Positions 24,901 through 36,151 of a stretch of 64,000 bases of DNA are shown here, piece after piece; the first letter of the stretch is position 1, and the number at the start of each line of letters is the position of its first letter. Source of the stretch: Cycas panzhihuaensis (taxonomy: Eukaryota > Cycadophyta); assembly GCA_023213395.1 (NCBI GenBank), contig CM041465.1, forward strand, positions 134,299,741 to 134,363,740, in the 5' to 3' direction. The translations under genes and the position numbers were made by a program. The notes under the pieces were generated by a model. That model had not been told where the DNA came from, made no database searches, and saw only the letters and a program-made list of their open reading frames with translations.

Positions 24901-26600
24901 GAAGGTGATCCAAATGCTTGAGGCTACTCCTTTGTACGCCCTTACTTAGTCTCAAGCTGCCAAAGAAGTAGCTGGTGCTTCTTCTTCTTCTCCTTTTGAT
25001 CCTCTTCCAGAGAACCCTCCTCTAAAAGTGCCTCTTTTTCCCAAGGCCATTCCCGTGCGTCTTGGTCATTACGATTTTCAAAGGGTGCTTACCCAACCTA
25101 CTACAAAGGGTAAGCCTTTCTCCATCGTCGATGAACTCCATACCATCACTACGGGAATGTCCTTGATGGATGTTTTGAGAAGTTGTCCCAAGTAATGAAC
25201 TCTCCTCCTGAAAGCTTTAGGATCGAATGTCACGCCCATCCACGCTTTGGGTGTCACCCAAAGCCATGAGCCCATTATTTCTTTTGATCCTAAAGACCTT
25301 CCCCCCGCATGTGAAAGGGAACGTTAATAGAACTTCACGTTCACCATTACCATTGATACACCTAATTGTACCCTACGAAGGACTGTTGTCGATAACGGTT
25401 CTTCTGTGAATGCCATGCCCTTGCGTGTTATGCAAGAGCTGGGTATTTCTGCCTTGGAACCTGTTCCATGGCGATGCCAAGGCTACGACGATAGCAAAAA
25501 GACCCCATTGGGATCTGTCGCAATCTTGCTCACTCTCGAGGGTAAGATTATCCTCGCTGACATTGTAGTCCTTGACATTGACGTCGACTACAATCTCCTC
25601 TTAGGTCGACCATGGCTTGACTAGATGGGAGCCGTAAACACCCACCTACTAAACAAGCTCACCCTGTCAATCAAGCGAGCCAAGGCCCTTCTACTCACGC
25701 CTTGGCTTGCTCCATTGGCATACCCAATCCATCTCACATCAAAGAAGACCCTACATCTTCTTCTCCTTGTCTCATGTGCTTCGCTCCTATTGGTGTTGGG
25801 AGTTACGGGTACCTTGCCTCGTTTAGTGACGATGAGTCTCACGATGAGGATGAGGATTACCCTAACCTCGTTTCTTTCCTCTGCACTAGCAGGATGCACT
25901 TATTCCATTCTAGGTCCCCATCTAGAACTGCTTTCGTTGGTGAGACTAGTCACTCTTCTATTGCACACATCATCGTTCGTATTGACTTATCTGCCATTGG
26001 GTCTTCCTCTTCATCACCCCCTGCAGGTGATGGCTTCGAGGAACTCCCTTTTGCTCCTTTCGAGGAGCCCCTTCCAAACTCTTCCTTAGAGTCTGTCAAG
26101 GACGTTGGACAACTTGCCATCATGGTCCCATTGCTCTTACTTCCTCTAGCACTTCATATATTCGAAGTAAGGTCATCCATGGAGTGGATTACTTTGAAGA
26201 CGATGAAGCCTTGCTTGAGCACTTGACGGGCTCTACGCCCAACTTTCCTTCTGGTCACCATAGGCTTGGCCACCAGAAGATTCTTGCGATTGGGTCCACA
26301 CTCGCTGACCCAATCCTATCCCCTATTCCATCCCTTCTCATTGACCTTACCCCTCTCCATTTTGAGAAGGAGAATATCATGTGCATGGGGGTAACCCAGG
26401 ACATAGTCTTGGCCCCTGGTAAGGTCATTAACGTCAGGATGGAATGCTCTCCTGATGAGGTAAGGGAGTATTCCTTTTTGTTCCAGGAGTTCTGGGATGT
26501 CTTTGCATGGTATTATTATGACATGAAGGGAATTGACCCCTCCATTGTCACTCATAATCTCACTACCATTCCTATCGCCCGTCCCGTGCACCAGAAGTAG
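24901..26600 (+). pseudogene. Protease domain and linker of element E
   Basis: The protease block VVDNGSSVNAMPL lies near 25390 and DYNLLLGRPWLD near 25590; between them GISALEPVPWRCQGY and PLGSVAILLTLEG are kept. An in-frame TAG at 25621 ends that frame. The linker (25702-26600) has YFEDDEALLEHLTGS and VREYSFLFQEFWDVFAWYY, the lead-in to RT, but in three frames, so at least two frameshifts occurred. Confidence 0.85.
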
Positions 26601-27900
26601 CGTCCTCTCCACCCTAAGCTTTCGACCACCGTTAAGATAGAGGTCAAGAAGTTGTTGGATGTTGGACTTATCACTTCTATCGATTACCCCAAGTGGGTAT
26701 CCAATATTGCTCCCGCTGCTAAAAAGAATGGGACTATCTACATATGCATCGATTTTCGTGATATCAACAATGCTGGTCCTAAGGACAACTTTCCACTCCC
26801 TTTCATCGATCAAATCATTGATTGAACCACTAGATTCGAAGTTATGTCCTTGATGGATGGCTTCTCTGGCTACAACTAGATCTAGATATCTCCCGAAGAC
26901 TGCCACAAGACGACCTTCACCACCCTGTGGGGTACCTTTGCCTACAAGGCAATGCCCTTTGGTCTTAAAAATGCAGGTGCTACTTATCAAAGAGTGATGC
27001 ATTTCATCTTCCATGACCTTATCGATAACATGTTGGAGGTCTTCATGGATGATATGATAGGTCTCTCACGTGTTAGGGCCCATCATCCCTCCGACTTACG
27101 GGCTATCTTCACGTGATGTCGCAAATATCATGTTAGCCTAAACCCTCTCAAGTCTGTGTTTGTCGTTACTTCGGGTACACTCCTTAGATTTCTTATATCA
27201 AAATAGGGAATCCAGATCAATCCTAACAAAGTCAGGGCAATCCTTGATATACCGCCTTCTAGGACCTAACGACAGATCAAGTCGTTCTTAGGTAGGCTTG
27301 GTTTCCTTAGGCGCTTTCTGGCAGACCTCACCATAAGTGCTAAACCCTTAACCAACCTATTAAATAAGGGAGCCCCCTTTATTTAGTGTGACAAGACCCA
27401 ACAAGCCTTCGAAGGGCTTAAGGAAGCTCTCGCTTCTGCTCCTACGTTGGCACCCCCTTGCTTCAATAGGCCCTTCATCCTTTATACCTCGATCGATGAA
27501 TCCACGGGCGCTATCTTTGGCCCAGGAGGATGACTCAGGGGTCCAGAGAGCTATTTATTTCATCAGTCGTACCCTCATGGCCGCTGAACTTAACTACTCT
27601 CTAGCTGAGAAGGAATATCTCTCCTTGGTCCATGCAACCAAGAAGTTTACACATTACTTGCTTGGTAACACTACCAAGGTGATTGTCTAGTCTGATCCCT
27701 TGTGATATTTACTTACTCGATCTGACCTAACAGGTAGGACTGGTCGTTGGGCCGTCCTACTCTAAGAGTTCAACCTTCAAATCATTAACAGGAAGTCGAA
27801 GAAGGGAATGATAGTGGTAGAGCAACTAGCCGATACGATGTTCTCATTGATGATTCTCTCCCTGACAAGTCTATCCTGACCATCTAGGACACCTCTCCTC
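26600..27900 (+). pseudogene. Reverse transcriptase and gypsy-type RNase H of element E
   Basis: Visible blocks are KKLLDVGLITSIDYPKWVSN, CIDFRDINN, SLMDGFSGYN, AMPFGLKNAGATYQR, the active-site block VFMDDMIGLS (about 27040) and SLNPLKSVFVV. RNase H follows with RAIYFISRTLMAAELNYS..EKEYLSL and YLLTRSDLTGRTGRWAVLL. Stops replace Gln or Trp in several places, and a frameshift falls near 27515 inside the first RNase H block. FMDD is again the catalytic tetrad. Confidence 0.9.
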
Positions 27901-28136
27901 ATCCACTTGCTGATAGCGAGTGGTATGATGACATTGTATGGTATCTCACTCAATAGCAATACCGCCCTGAAGCCAGCAACAAAGACAGGTCGTGCATCTG
28001 CGCCACCGCCAGACAATACTTCCTCGTAGATGAAGTGTTGTATAAAAGATCCTTTGATGGGATCCTTCTTCGCTGCATCACTTCAGACGAAGCAGACCAG
28101 ATACTCTGTGAATGCCATCATGGCATTTGTGAGGGT
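27900..28136 (+). pseudogene. Start of the integrase of element E, interrupted
   Basis: The connection segment ends in DEVLYKRSFDGILLRCITSDEADQILCECHHGICEG, which enters the HHCC finger and then stops at the boundary with the B LTR. The missing part is expected on the far side of the B-D insertion. Confidence 0.8.
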
Positions 28137-30861
28137 TGGATGTGCGTCTACGTGATAACTATCTAACTAAGTAAGAATAACAAGAGTGGTTGATGGTGCT
28201 ATTGAGTCTAGATAAGGACCTATGTGTAAGGCAAATACCACGCAGGGCACCCCGTGTGTCGGAGTGCAAGTTTGGGACCTGTAAATGGTATCCATCTACC
28301 AGGAGGTGGTTCCCCACTTCAAACAAGAAGAGAGGAGGTAAAAAATAAGCCTGAGTAGACCTAGAGGGAGGATCCTCCCACCCTTAGATGGCCGGAAGGG
28401 AAAGGAGAGAACCTTTGGAGGGTTTCCCTATAGCAGAGGGAAATGAAGAAAGGGGAAGTAGGTGAGCAACCCACGAATGAGATCCTCTCATCTTGGCTAA
28501 AGTGAGAAAACCGAGGAAGGGTAAAAGGAACAATAAAAAAGAAAGAGCTATGGTGCATACAAGCAAACTAACCAAGCGTAACAAGTTAATGAGATAAGAT
28601 ATAGTTTGCACGGTGAAGGGGAAAAGGTGAAAAGGGGAAATCTCCTAAGACCTTTTCCTATGATAGATATAATGCGAGAAAAAGTAACAAATGGAATATA
28701 AATCAAGAGATAAAGTTGGTTTCTCTTTTCCTTTCAAATGAGCTAATTACTACTGTACAAAACCTTTCAAAAGAAAAGGAAAAAAATAGAGCAGGGATAT
28801 ATACCCAAAATGGAGACGCGGTTGGAGTGGTGGTGTTCCTAAGAGATGCCTGGAATTGCTCCATGAAGCACAGTGGACGAGAAGGGTTGTGGTAGAACGA
28901 AGCATGGGGCTTCCTCACCTTCCCCGGAAACGGCACCAGAGTGCCAAGAAAGGGAAAAAAAAAAAGATAAAATGATAGCAGCAACTGAAATGCTAAAGTA
29001 AAACGTAAACAAGAGCACTTACCCACGAGAGAGAGGGAAAGGAATGGATCCTTTGCGTCCTTCGTGTACCTGTAAGTGAATGGGAGTATCCCTTTCTAGA
29101 GAAAGGGTGCTAACAACACAATAGAGAATCCTAACAATACATATATGTATGAAACAAGTATAAACCTCTACACATATATATTAGTATTCAATATTATAAT
29201 GATAAACTATAAAGAAAACTATCCAAATAAATGATGGGTAAGTCGGTAAGCCTCGGATTGGCCCACCTCCCGCAAGGAGCAACCCTACCCTCCCTCAAGA
29301 AGCCACAAGCCAGTGAGGGTATGGCTATGCTAAAAGGCTAGAAAGGGAGGCAACAAGAGGCTTAAGAAGTCTATACCAAACCAGAGCACTATAGGGAAAA
29401 AACCGGGTTGCCAAGAATGAGGTTGAGCAAGGGACAAGTAGCCGGAGCTTGTGTGAGTTGCCTAGATCAAGATATTAGCCCTCAAACCAGTGTTGCAATA
29501 AGTGCCAACACTAATTTTAGTGGCTGGAAATAGCCTACTAAACCCTTATTTCACTCCCAAGAGTAGCACGGGGCGAAAGGGAAGGTTTGGAGGGTAAAAA
29601 GCCTCTTAGGGAGCGTGGAAGGTGGTGTGGAATCCACCCAGCTCTATCCCAAACCTTGTGTACTCCCTTTTGGCCACTGTCCTGGGTAGGAAACATAGGA
29701 AAAAAGGCCCTAACAATAAGGAAAGAACAGTCCAAAACAAGACAGGAAACAACCTCCAAAGAGCAAGCTAAGACAAGCTAGGAATAGCATGCAAACCTGG
29801 GCATAAATTTGACAAGAGAGAACCATAAACCAACAAATACCTATAGAGAAGAGGGGAAGCTTTTGCCTCTGTCAAGAACTGCTAAAAGAAGGCTGAGAAA
29901 TCTACCAAAGGACTGTGGAACAGTAGGTATGGAGCCCCTACTGATGTGGATGAAGGAAAACCTGCACTTGAGGATGCTTGATGGCTGCCCAGGCAAGGAA
30001 GTGCTGAAATCTCTCTAAGGAGGCCCTCTCCAAGGTGTGCAAGGGGCTGGGAAGATGTCACAGCTATACCAAAGGAGAGTTGGGCACTAGAGAATGGTTG
30101 CAAGTCCTGTAGTAGTAGTGGAGCAGCAGGGAACAGCAGAGGGCAGGTGTTTTTCCTTGAGATCCTTCCAAAAATGAGTAAAAAGATCCCTAAAATGATT
30201 TAAGAAAGACTTAAATGCCTAGCCCAGACCCTAAACGAGTGATTAGGGTGCAGCTGGCTGTGACTTAAGTCATGAGACACATGGCAATTCTGCAATAAAT
30301 GTGAGAATTGCCATGGCAAATTTTTAAAAACAAACTGAGACAGTCACACTAGTATAAATATTGCGGTACCACCATAAATATCACAGTACTGCAAAATCTA
30401 CTGATGCAGACAGACCACAAAGTTAAATCGCCCAACCAGCTAGCCTGGGTTGTGGGCCAATGACCAAGGAGGCTGGCAGGAGGGCAGGGCCACTTTCTAG
30501 GAGGCAGACAAGCTAACAAATAAGTTGTAAGAGCGAAAATATGACTCAAAAGGGCGTGACAAGTCCACCAAACAACAATGGGTCATCATACAGGCAAGCA
30601 TGACATGGGCTAAATGGGTCTTAAGGTGAGTAGGGCAGAATGCGGGAAGTGATGTGGCCACCGGGGTGCCACACTCATTGGGAATGTGCCCCTACTATAG
30701 TCGTCATAGGCTAGATAGGTGTAGATGATAACAAGATCATCTATGAGATCAAAACATGTAAGTATATACTCATCACAAAGGAAAACAATGATAAGGTGAG
30801 AAGCATACCTACACTTACCTAAGTCGACCACTCTGTATCCATTCCTAGAGGCTAGGAAACA
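28137..30861 (-). repeat. 3' LTR of element B
   Basis: On the minus strand it starts TGTTTCCTAGCC at 30861 and ends ...CATCCA at 28137. It aligns with 58627 down to 56999 followed by 42764 down to 41709, with scattered substitutions and some indels, such as about 30 extra bases near 28337. It carries a perfect 12-bp-arm hairpin at 30280-30315, a second perfect hairpin at 29090-29107 and a donor-like block at 28906-28925. Confidence 0.9.
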
Positions 30862-31271
30862 CTGCTTAGCGTGAGCCTCACCGCCTGTACATGATGCGAT
30901 GGAAAATGCTGACAACACAACTGTCAGTAGCACATATGTATACAAATATATAAATCAAGATCATAATAGTAGTCAAGGGTGTCGATGAGTGTTGTGACAG
31001 AACGAGTGGATACAAAGGTAGAGGTGGAGACAACATAGGGGCTACCTATGTGCCACCCAGAAATTGACTGGGAAATATGAGGGCGAGGGGGCTGCCCCCA
31101 CCACAAAAGATGCAAAAAGATATACATAATCAAGTAGAAGAGATGAATAAACAAAATCGGTAGTCATCATAGTTTAAGCTCGTTAACGGTTAAGTTTCAG
31201 AGGTACGAATGGATCACAAAGTAAGGCGCATTACAACCTGGGGCTTGGGCGACAGGGCAACCAGACAAGCC
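30862..31271. other. Region between RNase H and the 3' LTR of element B
   Basis: No gene is seen. The polypurine tract expected at 30862-30872 is degenerate (minus-strand GCTAAGCAG) compared with D (CAAGGGGGCAG). The spacing and flanking blocks match D and C. Confidence 0.6.
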
Positions 31272-31694
31272 TCAAGGACAGTCAGCAAGAAGAGGAAGGC
31301 GGCGCTCAAGGATGAGGTGAACGAGACTATCTACCTCAGTGTTGAAGGCCTGAGGAATATTCTGAATGTAGACAGACGAGAAGTGGGCCAGGAAGGACCT
31401 GGCGGAAGAAGCAAGGGTTCTCAAGTGAGGGCATCGCACCCGGTAAACCTGGGTGCGATAGGACACCATAACTTGAGAGTCGCAAAGCAGAATAATAGGC
31501 TCGCGATGGAAACGAAAAGCATCAATAAGAGCTTCAATGACAGCTGTGTACTCGACTTCATTATTGGTAGCCTCTGGGAGGAAGACCCCAGAGCACAGGA
31601 AATCATGTCCAGAGGGGCTGTGAAGAATCCACGTAGCGACAGAAGGTCTAGGGTTACCGCAGCTTCCGTCGTCGATAAAAATGTAGAGGAACAT
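31272..31694 (-). CDS. Stand-alone archaeal-type RNase H, open copy
   Basis: RNase H enzymes cut the RNA strand of RNA/DNA hybrids; Tat-lineage retroelements are known to have gained an archaeal-type second copy. This frame is open for 140 codons. I chose the methionine at 31694 because a Met sits at this exact position in A, B, C and D (M-x-L-x-x-F). Catalytic positions are D8 (FIDDGSCGNPRP), E48 (VEYTAVIEAL), D72 (LCDSQVMV) and D122 (TEVDSL), so all four acidic residues are present. The frame is open upstream to 31757, so a longer form is possible. G-to-D in FIDDGS and G-to-R in NPRP may weaken it. The gene is separated from pol by the antisense PMD gene, which makes translation from the genomic RNA unlikely. 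Confidence 0.8.
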   Translation of the reverse strand: MFLYIFIDDGSCGNPRPSVATWILHSPSGHDFLCSGVFLPEATNNEVEYTAVIEALIDAFRFHREPIILLCDSQVMVSYRTQVYRVRCPHLRTLASSARSFLAHFSSVYIQNIPQAFNTEVDSLVHLILERRLPLLADCP

Positions 31695-32219
31695 GGGTGA
31701 CACAAAGTCCTGGTGGTAATAAACAATAATGGAGCGAAATAGGGACTCGAAAGGCAAGCAATAGGTGGCCGTGAAGGGTAGGAGGACCTAGAAATGAGGC
31801 TACCCAAGGACGAGAGCAAACAGTCCGACCACTACCTAAGAGCGGGCAGAAACAGAGCGCCCTAAAGTACCAAAGGTCACTTTGAGAAGCAAAACATGCC
31901 CCCAGACGGGGGGAGCACTCCCTCTAGAAACCCTAGGAGCAGAAAAAGGTTGCGGAAACGAGTCCAAGATAGTGAAACAAGCCAAATAAGTATAAACTTG
32001 GGCATGCACAGGAGTAGCACGTAAAATGAGATAGAAGGGCCTTATAAAAAAGTGCAATGATGAGGTGCCATAAATGCACTTGCGAGAACGAGCAAAAAAA
32101 GCACCAAAGAAGCGTAATGGGAGGCAGGGCCAGAAGACAAAGGTGATTAAGGAAATGGGACGATCCCAACTATTGTCGTGAGAGAGAAAATGAAGGTAGT
32201 GCCCGTTGGGGCCCCCGCC

Positions 32220-32226
32220 TATATAA
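32220..32226. promoter_or_regulatory. TATA box between the divergent RNase H and PMD genes of element B
   Basis: TATATAAGG reads towards the PMD gene (start codon 162 bp on) and TTATATAGGCGGGGG reads towards the RNase H gene. It is conserved in A, C and D. Confidence 0.55.
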
Positions 32227-32381
32227 GGAAATTCAATGGAAAATGAATTCATGTTCACTGGCTCTCGTTAAAAACCAGAGCCATTTCCTTATACAGCGCC
32301 ACCTGACTTCAGAGGCACATGGGGAGAGATCAAACCATTGGATCAGAGCAGAGAGAGAGCTAGCGGGATCAGCAGGACGCG

Positions 32382-34289
32382 ATGGCGACAGCCAGACCAG
32401 ATCCAGTGAGTGGATCCTATGAAACCCATCCCATTTCAAAGTTTAAAATTCAGTCATTTTTGTTGATTTTTTCATAGTGTTTGTACCCCATATGGGCAGA
32501 TAGAGACCTCCTGGAGTCTAAATTAGACCCAGAAAGAGGGGGGACTTGGGCATTAGGGAGCCCTGGTCCTGGTGGGCCCCACGGGGGTCTACCAAAAAGA
32601 ATATTTTTTATTTTTGGGGAAGAAACGCCCCCCCTTTTAGGGGGGTATAATTCATACCGCAGCAAAGATCGTGGTGCTGTGATCTTTACCGCGGGGCACC
32701 GATCACCGCAGGACCCAAGCTAAACTTTGATGCTGCCAAGTTTAGCATGGCAATGGCGACCTACGTGAGAAAAAGAAGATGGGGGCCCAGGATGCCTCAA
32801 ATCTCAAGTAAGCAGAGCGGAGAGATAGCCAAGAAGACAAAGGACTGACATAGGCTTGGTTTGACTGATTTGGGGTGCTGACAGGCTATTATCGTGGTGG
32901 ATAACCGCGAGAACATAGGTATGGCGATGCTGAGTTACATAGAGATGATGTCCAGGGAGGACAAGGGGATCCTGCGGAGGTGTGACATGTACAAGGCCCT
33001 GAAGACACCTCAGTACATATCAAATCAGAGGTTGTTGGTTGACATAGTATCTCATTGGGATAGGAGGAGGTACATTTTCCACCTACCCCAGGTGGGAGAT
33101 ATGACGGTGACGCCGAGGGACATCCAACAGATTTTAGGAGTACTAGCGACTGGGAGGCCAGTGACGCTGGGAGCACTGCCTAGCAATGAGGCAGCACATC
33201 AGGAGGTAGCAGCATTTTTCATGGGGATGGACAGGTGGGAGAGGAGAGAAGTCCCTCTCCAGACGATGGTGATGATGACGGAGGAGATGGGGCCTGGCCA
33301 TGACTCGGGCGACAGGCAGTCCATCAGGGATGGAAGGAGGAGCAGCGGGACCATCTGGGACTACCGAAGGAGAGGCAGGCCCATCAGGGACTGCAGAGGA
33401 AAGTAGGAGGATAGTGACAAGGCCCCGCAAGCTACGGATCGTGAGGAGATCTGGGGAGGCGATAGCTGAGGTAGTCCCCATGAGGAGAGAGGCCCAGGCA
33501 GAGGTGGTACCTGAGGAGGAGGTATCAGCAACTAGCAGAGAGCCAGGAGGAGAGGTTACTGCACAGGGAGAGGAGCCGGTGACTATAGTAGGTGAGGCCT
33601 AACCATTTCCCTAGTCATTTAATAGCCCAATAGATAGTTTGATTTGGTTTTATTTTGGCATATAGTTAGATATATCCTGACATATGATACGTTGGATTTG
33701 CAGGTACCAAGGAGATCAGGCGGTTGGTGGAGGCTATGGTGAGGGAGATGTTCCCTCAGGTATATGTAGATGGGAAACCGTCTATCCAGGCAGAGGATGC
33801 GCCTAGAACGGCATGTGCACACATGGTGGCATTTACCCCGTTAATGAGGGCAAGAGACATCTGGGCTGCAGAGTCCCAAGAGCATGTGGCATTCAGAGGA
33901 CAAATGCAGCGGGAGTTGGATGAGGCCAGAGGTGAGTGAGACGCACTACAGAGATGGGTACAGGCTCTAGAGGCTCAGGGAGGAGCAGGTGGAGACACAG
34001 GGAGCACGGTCTAGATAGCAATGTTGAGGAGCATCTCCGAGGAGTAGAGAGTGAGAGAGATCATATCCAGGCCAGATATGATCAGCTGGTAGACCAGATG
34101 GCATCAAGGTCGAGCAAGAGTAGGACATACACCCACACGGTAGCGACGACCCCGAAACAGCAATGTGATGAGGGAAGCAACGTAGGGAGCTCGCGGAGGC
34201 CTAGGAGGAGCCTCAGAGGGATGTGGTCCCCAGGAGAGATCACACAGGCCTGGAGATGGTACCCCAGGAGCAGGGCAGTAGTAGAGTAG
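32382..34289 (+). pseudogene. Antisense PMD gene of element B, three exons, PMD shortened
   Basis: Exon 1 is 32382-32405, reading MATARPDP and ending at GTGAGT. Intron 1 is 32406-32884, with acceptor CTGACAG. Exon 2 (32885-33591) continues in phase with AIIVVDNRENIGM and the first half of the PMD: LLVDIVSHWDRRR, FHLPQVGD, RDIQQILGVL. Compared with C, an internal deletion joins DRWERREVPLQT straight to the acidic linker and changes frame, so the second PMD half is missing. Intron 2 (33592-33703) is 112 bp and phase 1. Splicing it joins the GEEPVTIV frame to TKEIRRLVEAMVREMFPQVY, a probable coiled-coil region that runs with a few stops to 34289. D shares the PMD deletion. Confidence 0.75.
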
Positions 34290-34892
34290 GATACATGTAT
34301 TTAATTTTGGCAGGGGAAAGCACAGGCCTCCAAGGGGTCATATATAGACTCATATGATTGTACCCCCCGTGCAAGGACACTGACTTCCCATATGTACGAT
34401 GTAACATATGATTTTGATGGTGTATATATATACGGGGTAATTGGTACCCCATTTTGATATAAGATGACATGTATGTTTTGTTATGTATGTTATAGATGCT
34501 TTGTTATATGATGCACATATTTCCTTCCATGCATGGCTATATATCTAACAGGAACACACATGACCATCATGAGTAGAGGTGATAGAGATGGTGTGAGGTT
34601 AGAAATATAGTGACACATATATCCATGGAGGAGCATAGCAGGATATATGAAGGAAACACCAAGCGAGATAGGGGAGTAACGATACTCCGGAGTGTCATCC
34701 TAACTAGGGGGATGCCAAAATAGGAAAACAAAAGTCCTAAAAGGATATGGGAACACGGGTTCCGCGGGAGGAACCACAATGAAACAGTAGGAGCCATCCT
34801 AAGTCGCCATTCCACCCGTGGCTAGGAGAAATGGGAACAACTTAAGATGGTAGTTTAGGCTCATTTCAAAGCATGGCAAAGTGACAGCAAGG
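34290..34892. other. Convergent spacer between the PMD gene and integrase of element B
   Basis: No gene is seen. It holds the 3' flanks of both genes, a short TATATATATA run near 34424 and an inverted repeat GGGGTAATTGGTACCCC near 34435-34451. Confidence 0.55.
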
Positions 34893-36150
34893 TCATGAAT
34901 AAAACTTCTTAGGGAATTTCCTATTAACAGCTTTCTCAAATTTAAGCCCTTCCAGGGTGGCAATCCTATAAGCACCATTACCGAGAGTCTCGCTAATGAC
35001 AAAAGGGCCAACCCATCGGGGTTTGAATTTGGTCAAATGGTCATGAAGATATTCAAGCTTGAGGACATGGTCCCTAGGAAACAAAAGATGGGAACGAATA
35101 TGTTTGTCATAAGTCCTTTGTGAGCGAGCTTTGGATGCCATGTTAGCCTGATAAGTGGCTAAGCATCTCTCGTCCAAGCCTTGAGGTCTAGAAGGCAAGC
35201 CTGACAGATCGACTCTTCATCGATGAGACCTCGAAGGGAGACTCGCAAAGAAGGAATCTCCACCTCTAGTGGGAGTACCACCTCGGTACTGTAGACCAGG
35301 GAGAACGGGGTCATTCCCATGGCAGAACAGATAGAGGTACAGTAAGCCCATAAAGCAGAGGGCAGCTGAAGGTGCCAGTCTTTTTGAGACTGAGCAATGG
35401 TTTTCTTTAGAATATTGATGAGAGTCTTATTGAAAGACTCTACTTGGCCATTTTCATAAGGATAGTAAGGGGAAGAAGTTTTGTGAGAAATCTTGAACTT
35501 CTCGTAAAGCTCATCCATCTCCTTATTACAAAAGGGGGTTCCATTATCAGTGATTAGGATGTCTGAAATCCCGAACGGCAAATGATGTGCTGGTAAACGA
35601 ATGTAGCTATCGTTTTACCAAGAGTGGTGATTAAGGGAATGGCTTCCACCCATTTGATGAAATATTCGGTGGCAGTCAAGATAAACTTGTGCTGCGATGA
35701 CGAAGGTGGAGAAATAGCCCCTATGAGCGAAAGGCCATGGAGAAACAATGGTGTGAAGGGCCTCAGAAGGCACATGGGAGATGTTGGCATGCTCCTGACA
35801 TCGCTGACATCTCAGAGCAAAGGTGTGAGCATCCTTAAAAAGAGATGGCCAGAAGTAACCTATGCAAAGAATCCTCTGAGCCATAGACTGGCCCCCAAAG
35901 TGGCCCCTACAAATATCATGGTGGCATTCGCAGAGTATTTGGTCAGCTTCATCGGCAGTGACGCAACGGAGGAGGATCTCATCGAAAGACCTCTTGTACA
36001 ATACTTCATCTATGAGGAAGTATTACCTGGTAGAAGTCCAGATGCAAGATCTAACTTTACTACTAGCATCTGGGTGGTATTGCTGTTGTGTGAGATTCCG
36101 CACTATATCACCATACCACTCATTATCAATGATTGGATGGGGAGGGACAT
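34893..36150 (-). pseudogene. Integrase of element B, missing the first catalytic Asp
   Basis: The HHCC finger (ECHHDICRGHFGGQS...RCQRCQEH) is open near 35800-35950. The core has the second aspartate (LITDNGTPFCNK) and the glutamate (NGQVESFNK), and the GPY/F tail (PRWVGPFVISETL) leads to KFPKKFYS at 34893. Compared with D, 17 bases are missing where D reads FAQWGLDLIG. This removes the first catalytic aspartate and shifts the frame. Another frameshift lies near 35570 and another near 35170. The enzyme cannot be active. Confidence 0.9.
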
Positions 36151-36151
36151 C

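Larger units (their letters stand above)
19664..28136 (+). mobile_element. Element E: Tat-like retrotransposon, cut in integrase by the B-D insertion
   Basis: It has a complete 5' LTR, a primer-binding site, gag, protease, RT and RNase H, then the beginning of integrase. At 28136 the integrase reading (ECHHGICEG) stops and the next base begins the 3' LTR end of element B. The rest of E must lie beyond the B-D pair, past 64000. All genes contain stops and a few frameshifts. Its LTR belongs to the same family as those of B and D. Confidence 0.85.

Noticed and set aside
26316-27014. 232-codon minus-strand frame in element E
   Set aside because: It is antisense to RT. Similar antisense frames appear at the same place in other copies because of codon bias, and no known domain is seen.
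31209-31700. 163-codon plus-strand frame opposite the RNase H of B
   Set aside because: It is the complement of the RNase H gene and its residues match no domain. The minus-strand frame carries all catalytic motifs.
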